This document shows positions 60,553 to 64,000 of a DNA stretch of 64,000 nt, piece after piece. A program made the translations under genes and the position numbers. Source of the stretch: Nitrososphaerota archaeon (GTDB taxonomy: Archaea > Thermoproteota > Nitrososphaeria > Nitrososphaerales > Gagatemarchaeaceae). Each line of letters opens with the position of its first letter. Position 1 is the stretch's first letter. The stretch is from assembly GCA_027887005.1 (NCBI GenBank), contig JAPCJI010000001.1, forward strand, positions 124,001 to 188,000, written 5' to 3'. Below the pieces are notes generated by a model, which searched no databases, was not told the origin of the DNA, and saw nothing but the letters and a program-made list of their open reading frames with translations.

Positions 60553-61940
60553 AGCAAATGAAGGCCTCAGTTGTCGCGTTGGAACCTGAATCTGGCAAGG
60601 TGGCCAGCCTCCTTCGCCAGGGAAAAGTCAGGATCGCAGTTCTAGGCCTGGGGCGGATTGGCCTCCCTACGGCCGCAGTCTTCGCGGCAGCTGGCGCGAA
60701 AGTCGTGGGGGTCGACGTCAGCGCCGACGTCGTCCGGAACACGAACGCCGGCCGCTGCAAGTTCTCCGATGAGCCGGGCCTGCCGGAATTGGTCAAGAAG
60801 GTCGTAAGGAACAGGAAGCTGCGAGCCACGGTTGAACCCGGTGAGGCGATAACCAATGCCGATTTCATCCTGGTCTGCGTGCCCACGCCGGTCGACGAGA
60901 CCAAGACCCCGGACTACTCGGCCGTCAAGTCGGCCTCGCACACGATAGGCAAGTTCCTGAGGAAGGGGAGCACCGTGGTCATCGAGAGCACGATTGGCCC
61001 GGGCGTAGCTGAAGAGATGGTGCGACCAATCCTGGAGGGGGAGTCTGGCCTGAAGGCAGAGGAGGACTTCGGACTTGCAAGCTGCCCGGAGCGCTCTGAC
61101 CCGGGGAACATACTCGCTAACATGAAGTCGCTGCCCAGGATCATTGGTGGGATGAGCTTGAAGACCACCGACTCGGTCATCTCCTTTTACGAGGGGGCCC
61201 TGGGGGTCAAGGCGATCAGGGTCGCGGACCCGAAGACTGCAAACGCGGTCAAACTCACTGAAAACCTGTTCCGTGACGTCAACATCGCTCTCGCCAACGA
61301 ATTCGCGCTATTGTTCGAGAAGATCGGGATTGATGCCATCGAAGTCATAGACGCCTGCGCTTCAAAGTACAATTTCATGCCTCACTACCCCGGGGCCGGG
61401 GTGGGGGGCCCCTGCTTGCCTTCGAATTCCTACTACTTGATTTCAGAAGGCGTCAGGGCGGGCAACATCCCATATCTCATTCGGATGGCCCGAGAAATCA
61501 ACGACAGGATGCCCGACCACGTGGTGGAGCTGGTGGGCGAGGCCCTGAACGAAGTGGGGAAGACGATCAGGGGCTCGAAGGTGGCGATCCTCGGAGTGGC
61601 CTACAAGCCCGACATAAAGGACACCCAGCTGACACCCATTGAGAGGGTAGCCTCGCGCCTGGGCGAAATGGGCGCGGCGGTTTCAATATACGACCCCATG
61701 TTCAAGGGGGAGAAGGTCTTCGGCATCAAAGTGAATGCAAATCTGAAAGGCGCAGTTCGAGGAGCAGACTGCGTAGTAATCGGGACCGCGCATTCAGAGT
61801 TCAAGGGACTGGATCTGGGGGTCCTTGCTTCCTTGGCCAATGTGAGAGCGGCCCTGGTGGACGCGAGAAACCTAGTTTCGCCCAAGCAGGCGGTTAGGAA
61901 CGGGTTTGCGTACAGAGGAGTCGGAAGAAGGTCGTCCTAG
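60549..61940 (+). CDS. UDP-HexNAc (ManNAc/GlcNAc-type) 6-dehydrogenase
   Basis: A 463-residue nucleotide-sugar dehydrogenase, distinct from the one at 28401. RIAVLGLGRIGLPTAAVFAA is the NAD site, VCVPTPVDETKTPDYSAV the UDP-sugar fold, CPERSDPGN a motif typical of UDP-ManNAc/UDP-GlcNAc dehydrogenases (WecC/WbpA type), and GAGVGGPCLPSNSYYL holds the catalytic Cys. It should make a UDP-HexNAc uronate such as UDP-ManNAcA. ATG 60549 overlaps the membrane gene. The pyruvyltransferase-type protein and PP-loop enzyme follow, suggesting further processing of the uronate. Confidence 0.88.
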   Translation: MKQMKASVVALEPESGKVASLLRQGKVRIAVLGLGRIGLPTAAVFAAAGAKVVGVDVSADVVRNTNAGRCKFSDEPGLPELVKKVVRNRKLRATVEPGEAITNADFILVCVPTPVDETKTPDYSAVKSASHTIGKFLRKGSTVVIESTIGPGVAEEMVRPILEGESGLKAEEDFGLASCPERSDPGNILANMKSLPRIIGGMSLKTTDSVISFYEGALGVKAIRVADPKTANAVKLTENLFRDVNIALANEFALLFEKIGIDAIEVIDACASKYNFMPHYPGAGVGGPCLPSNSYYLISEGVRAGNIPYLIRMAREINDRMPDHVVELVGEALNEVGKTIRGSKVAILGVAYKPDIKDTQLTPIERVASRLGEMGAAVSIYDPMFKGEKVFGIKVNANLKGAVRGADCVVIGTAHSEFKGLDLGVLASLANVRAALVDARNLVSPKQAVRNGFAYRGVGRRSS

Positions 61941-62013
61941 GCGCCCTGACCTTTTGTGGCTCCGCCGTTGAAATCCTAATGAGGTGCCATCGGCGGAGGA
62001 TTAGACCTTGACA

Positions 62014-63261
62014 ATGAATCAGCACCGCAAGAGACTGCACGTTGTCATCTGTGGATATTATGGAAAGGGCAACCTCGGGGACGAAATCATACTCGAAACC
62101 ATGCTTCGCTCAATGCGAGCAGCTTTCCCGGAAACGACTTTCGTCGTCTTCTCGGACAATCCACGGCAAACGTCTCAGAGCTTCGGCGTGGCAAGCGTGA
62201 TGAAAAGGGGGAGCTGGTTCGATTGGCTGAGGCGAATCCGAGTTCTCATTTCCGCGGACCTGTTCATATTGGGCGGTGGTGGGATCCTAATGGATTATGG
62301 CGCCTCAGCTGCGGTCTTGCTGAAAGGGCTTGAACCTCTGGACGTTGCACAGCTCCTTGGGGTCCCGACGATGACCTACGGAATAGGGGTGGGGGACGTG
62401 TATACCGGAAAGGGGCAGGATGCCCTCAGGACGAGGTTGAATGAAACAAGTGTCGTCTGCGTACGTGACAGGGACTCTCAAGTAAGACTCGCCGAACTCG
62501 GGGTCCAGAAGTGCGTTGTGACTGGCGATCCTGGAGTTACGATTTCCGACCAATTTGGGATTGGGTACGGACAGAGGGCCTTGCATGTTTCTTCGCCCCA
62601 AGTCAGTGTCTTCCTGCGGCATTGGTTCGTGAATAAGGACGAAACCACAGACATCCGAACTTGGGAGCGCTTCGAGGACAACCTCGCGGAGTTTCTCGAC
62701 ATCCTAGTTGAAACCCGTGCCGCATCAGTAGTCTTCGCGCCCATGCGGACCGTTTCGTCGAGGGACGACGATCGCGTTGTCGCAAAGGAGGTAGTTGATA
62801 GGATGACCCAAAAGAAGGCCGCTACCATCCTCGAAGGCGAACCATCCACTAGCAAGTTGATGGAGCTCGTAAGCCAGAGCGACCTGGTCGTGGGGATGCG
62901 ACTTCATTCTGTCATCTCGGCAGCGTCAGTCGGAACTCCCACGATCGCGGTAAGCTATGCCTCGAAAGTCGAGAGCTTCATGCAGTCGATTGGGGCGGCC
63001 GAGTGGGTACTCAGACCCGACCAGTGCTCCGTGGAAACGCTCCAAGGTCTATCAGAGAAGGTTTTCGCCGGGAACTATCCTAGGGAGACTTTACGGGTTG
63101 GCTTGGAGAAATTGAAGGAGTCAGAGAGACAGAATGTGGCTCATGCAGCCGACCTTTTGCTTCGAGCGGAAGGCCGACGGAGGAGGTTGTCAAAAGCAAT
63201 GGCAGGGCTGGGGATTGCGACCGGCGTGAAGAGGAGAAGGACGAATCAGAATGGAACCTGA
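62014..63261 (+). CDS. Polysaccharide pyruvyltransferase family protein (CsaB-like)
   Basis: A 415-residue protein. VVICGYYGKGNLGDEIILET is the family opening (G-Y-x-G-x-N-x-G-D-E), FILGGGGILMD the second glycine-rich block, and VGMRLHSVISAASVGTPTIA, with the conserved R-L-H and late Gly-Thr-Pro, the third. Family members add a pyruvate ketal from phosphoenolpyruvate to ManNAc or other sugars of surface glycans; in bacteria this helps SLH proteins bind. The overlap with the PP-loop gene is 11 bases. ATG 62014 is preferred over TTG 62008. Presence in an archaeon suggests a pyruvylated surface sugar, not proven. Confidence 0.85.
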   Translation: MNQHRKRLHVVICGYYGKGNLGDEIILETMLRSMRAAFPETTFVVFSDNPRQTSQSFGVASVMKRGSWFDWLRRIRVLISADLFILGGGGILMDYGASAAVLLKGLEPLDVAQLLGVPTMTYGIGVGDVYTGKGQDALRTRLNETSVVCVRDRDSQVRLAELGVQKCVVTGDPGVTISDQFGIGYGQRALHVSSPQVSVFLRHWFVNKDETTDIRTWERFEDNLAEFLDILVETRAASVVFAPMRTVSSRDDDRVVAKEVVDRMTQKKAATILEGEPSTSKLMELVSQSDLVVGMRLHSVISAASVGTPTIAVSYASKVESFMQSIGAAEWVLRPDQCSVETLQGLSEKVFAGNYPRETLRVGLEKLKESERQNVAHAADLLLRAEGRRRRLSKAMAGLGIATGVKRRRTNQNGT

Positions 63262-64000
63262 TCCCACATATCAGGCAGACTATTTCGACGATGATTCTAA
63301 TCATGACAAGTTCATCGAGCTTGAGAGCACCCAGGTCCATTCCGGCACCGTTCTTTTCAGAGTCTCATACCACGAGTCTCTCAGCAGGTACCTTACCACC
63401 GGGCTCTTCTACCTGAACTATGATTTCCCCCTAGAATCAGTTCCCCCCTCCATTCTGTCGATCCCTCTCTTGGGTTTGCTCCTGCCATTCGGATGGTTGA
63501 CGGGTGCGGAGGTTCGGGTGGGAGACGTTGACGCCAAGTATCTAGACTCGCTGCCGGAAGTGGCCCTGGAGTTCAAGAAGATGTTCCCAACGATGAACTT
63601 CTCGGGGAAAATCCGGGCGCACCCTGTCAAGAACGACTCGGAGTGGCGCCAAGATAGTTATTGCCTCCTGTACAGCGGGGGAGTTGACTCCACGTGTTCT
63701 CTTATCCGGAACTATGAGAAGAGGCCGTCACTAATGACCGTAAGGGGGACCCCCGACATCCGCCTCCATGAAGAGCAGTATTGGACTCGGGTGAGGGGAC
63801 GGATCCAACCTTTCATCAAGAGCATGGGGCTGGAGGCTCACGTTGTGGAGACCAATGCCATAGACATGGTCAACCTAGCGGCTTTGAAAGCTGATTACAA
63901 GGGGCTGGTTAGGCATGGCTGGTGGGAGGAACTCGCCCATGGCTTGTTCCTTTTAGGCGCATGCGCACCTTACACCTTCCACAACCAAATTGGCAGCGTC
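63251..64000 (+). CDS. PP-loop ATPase, second copy (partial, C-terminus outside window)
   Basis: The frame runs open from ATG 63251 to the window end (250 codons). It is clearly homologous to the protein at 36332: FIELESTQVHSGTVLFRVSY, PPSILSIPLLGLLLPFGWLT, the PP-loop SGGVDSTCSL near residue 145, then MTVRGTPDIRLHEEQYWTRV. The order of blocks is the same with many substitutions, so this is an old duplication. It overlaps the pyruvyltransferase-type gene and so belongs with uronate and pyruvyl sugar chemistry. Confidence 0.8.
   Translation, partial: MEPDPTYQADYFDDDSNHDKFIELESTQVHSGTVLFRVSYHESLSRYLTTGLFYLNYDFPLESVPPSILSIPLLGLLLPFGWLTGAEVRVGDVDAKYLDSLPEVALEFKKMFPTMNFSGKIRAHPVKNDSEWRQDSYCLLYSGGVDSTCSLIRNYEKRPSLMTVRGTPDIRLHEEQYWTRVRGRIQPFIKSMGLEAHVVETNAIDMVNLAALKADYKGLVRHGWWEELAHGLFLLGACAPYTFHNQIGSV

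Overview
The window looks like one chromosomal segment of an archaeon of about mid-50s GC (estimated by eye). The signs are: TATA-like boxes lying 26-31 bases upstream of start codons with almost no 5' leader; frequent TTG and GTG starts; an AglH/MraY-type membrane glycosyl-1-phosphate transferase; a DUF354 glycosyltransferase; a DUF5679-type mini zinc ribbon; archaeal single-domain winged-helix proteins; and surface proteins with Thr/Ser-rich stalks. A Thaumarchaeota/Bathyarchaeota-like lineage (Thermoproteota) is my best guess, but nothing here fixes the lineage. No rRNA, tRNA, CRISPR array or transposase was found.

Layout. 1-2.3 kb holds small genes on the minus strand. 2.3-34.98 kb is a long plus-strand run for surface-glycan synthesis. 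It contains a sugar nucleotidyltransferase, the lipid-linked first-step transferase, DUF354, GT4 and GT2 glycosyltransferases, a polysaccharide deacetylase, an NAD-dependent epimerase, a UDP-sugar dehydrogenase, a two-domain oxidoreductase, an ABC-2 exporter pair and an HprK-like kinase. Inserted in it (9.57-19.03 kb) are five tightly overlapping or abutting genes for large membrane-anchored proteins that I cannot assign to a described system.

35-46.2 kb is a mixed-orientation continuation with three more GT4 enzymes, a PP-loop ATPase, an FkbM methyltransferase, an aldo/keto reductase, an FMN alpha-hydroxy-acid oxidase, a membrane protein and an Lrp/AsnC regulator. 46.4-52.4 kb carries three paralogous extracytoplasmic proteins sharing an unnamed domain of about 250 residues in three different membrane arrangements. 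52.6-60.5 kb is a housekeeping/transport stretch: cupin, APC permease, TrkA-N protein, MscS channel, CPA2 antiporter and small membrane proteins. 60.5-64 kb returns to glycan chemistry with a UDP-HexNAc dehydrogenase, a pyruvyltransferase-family protein and a second copy of the PP-loop ATPase, cut by the window end.

Together the genes read as a pathway that activates sugars, oxidises or epimerises them, builds a lipid-linked glycan in the cytoplasm, decorates it (deacetylation, pyruvylation, methylation, perhaps amidation by the PP-loop enzymes), exports it by the ABC-2 transporter and presents it with large surface proteins. No oligosaccharyltransferase (AglB) is present, so whether the glycan goes to proteins or forms a polysaccharide cannot be decided here.
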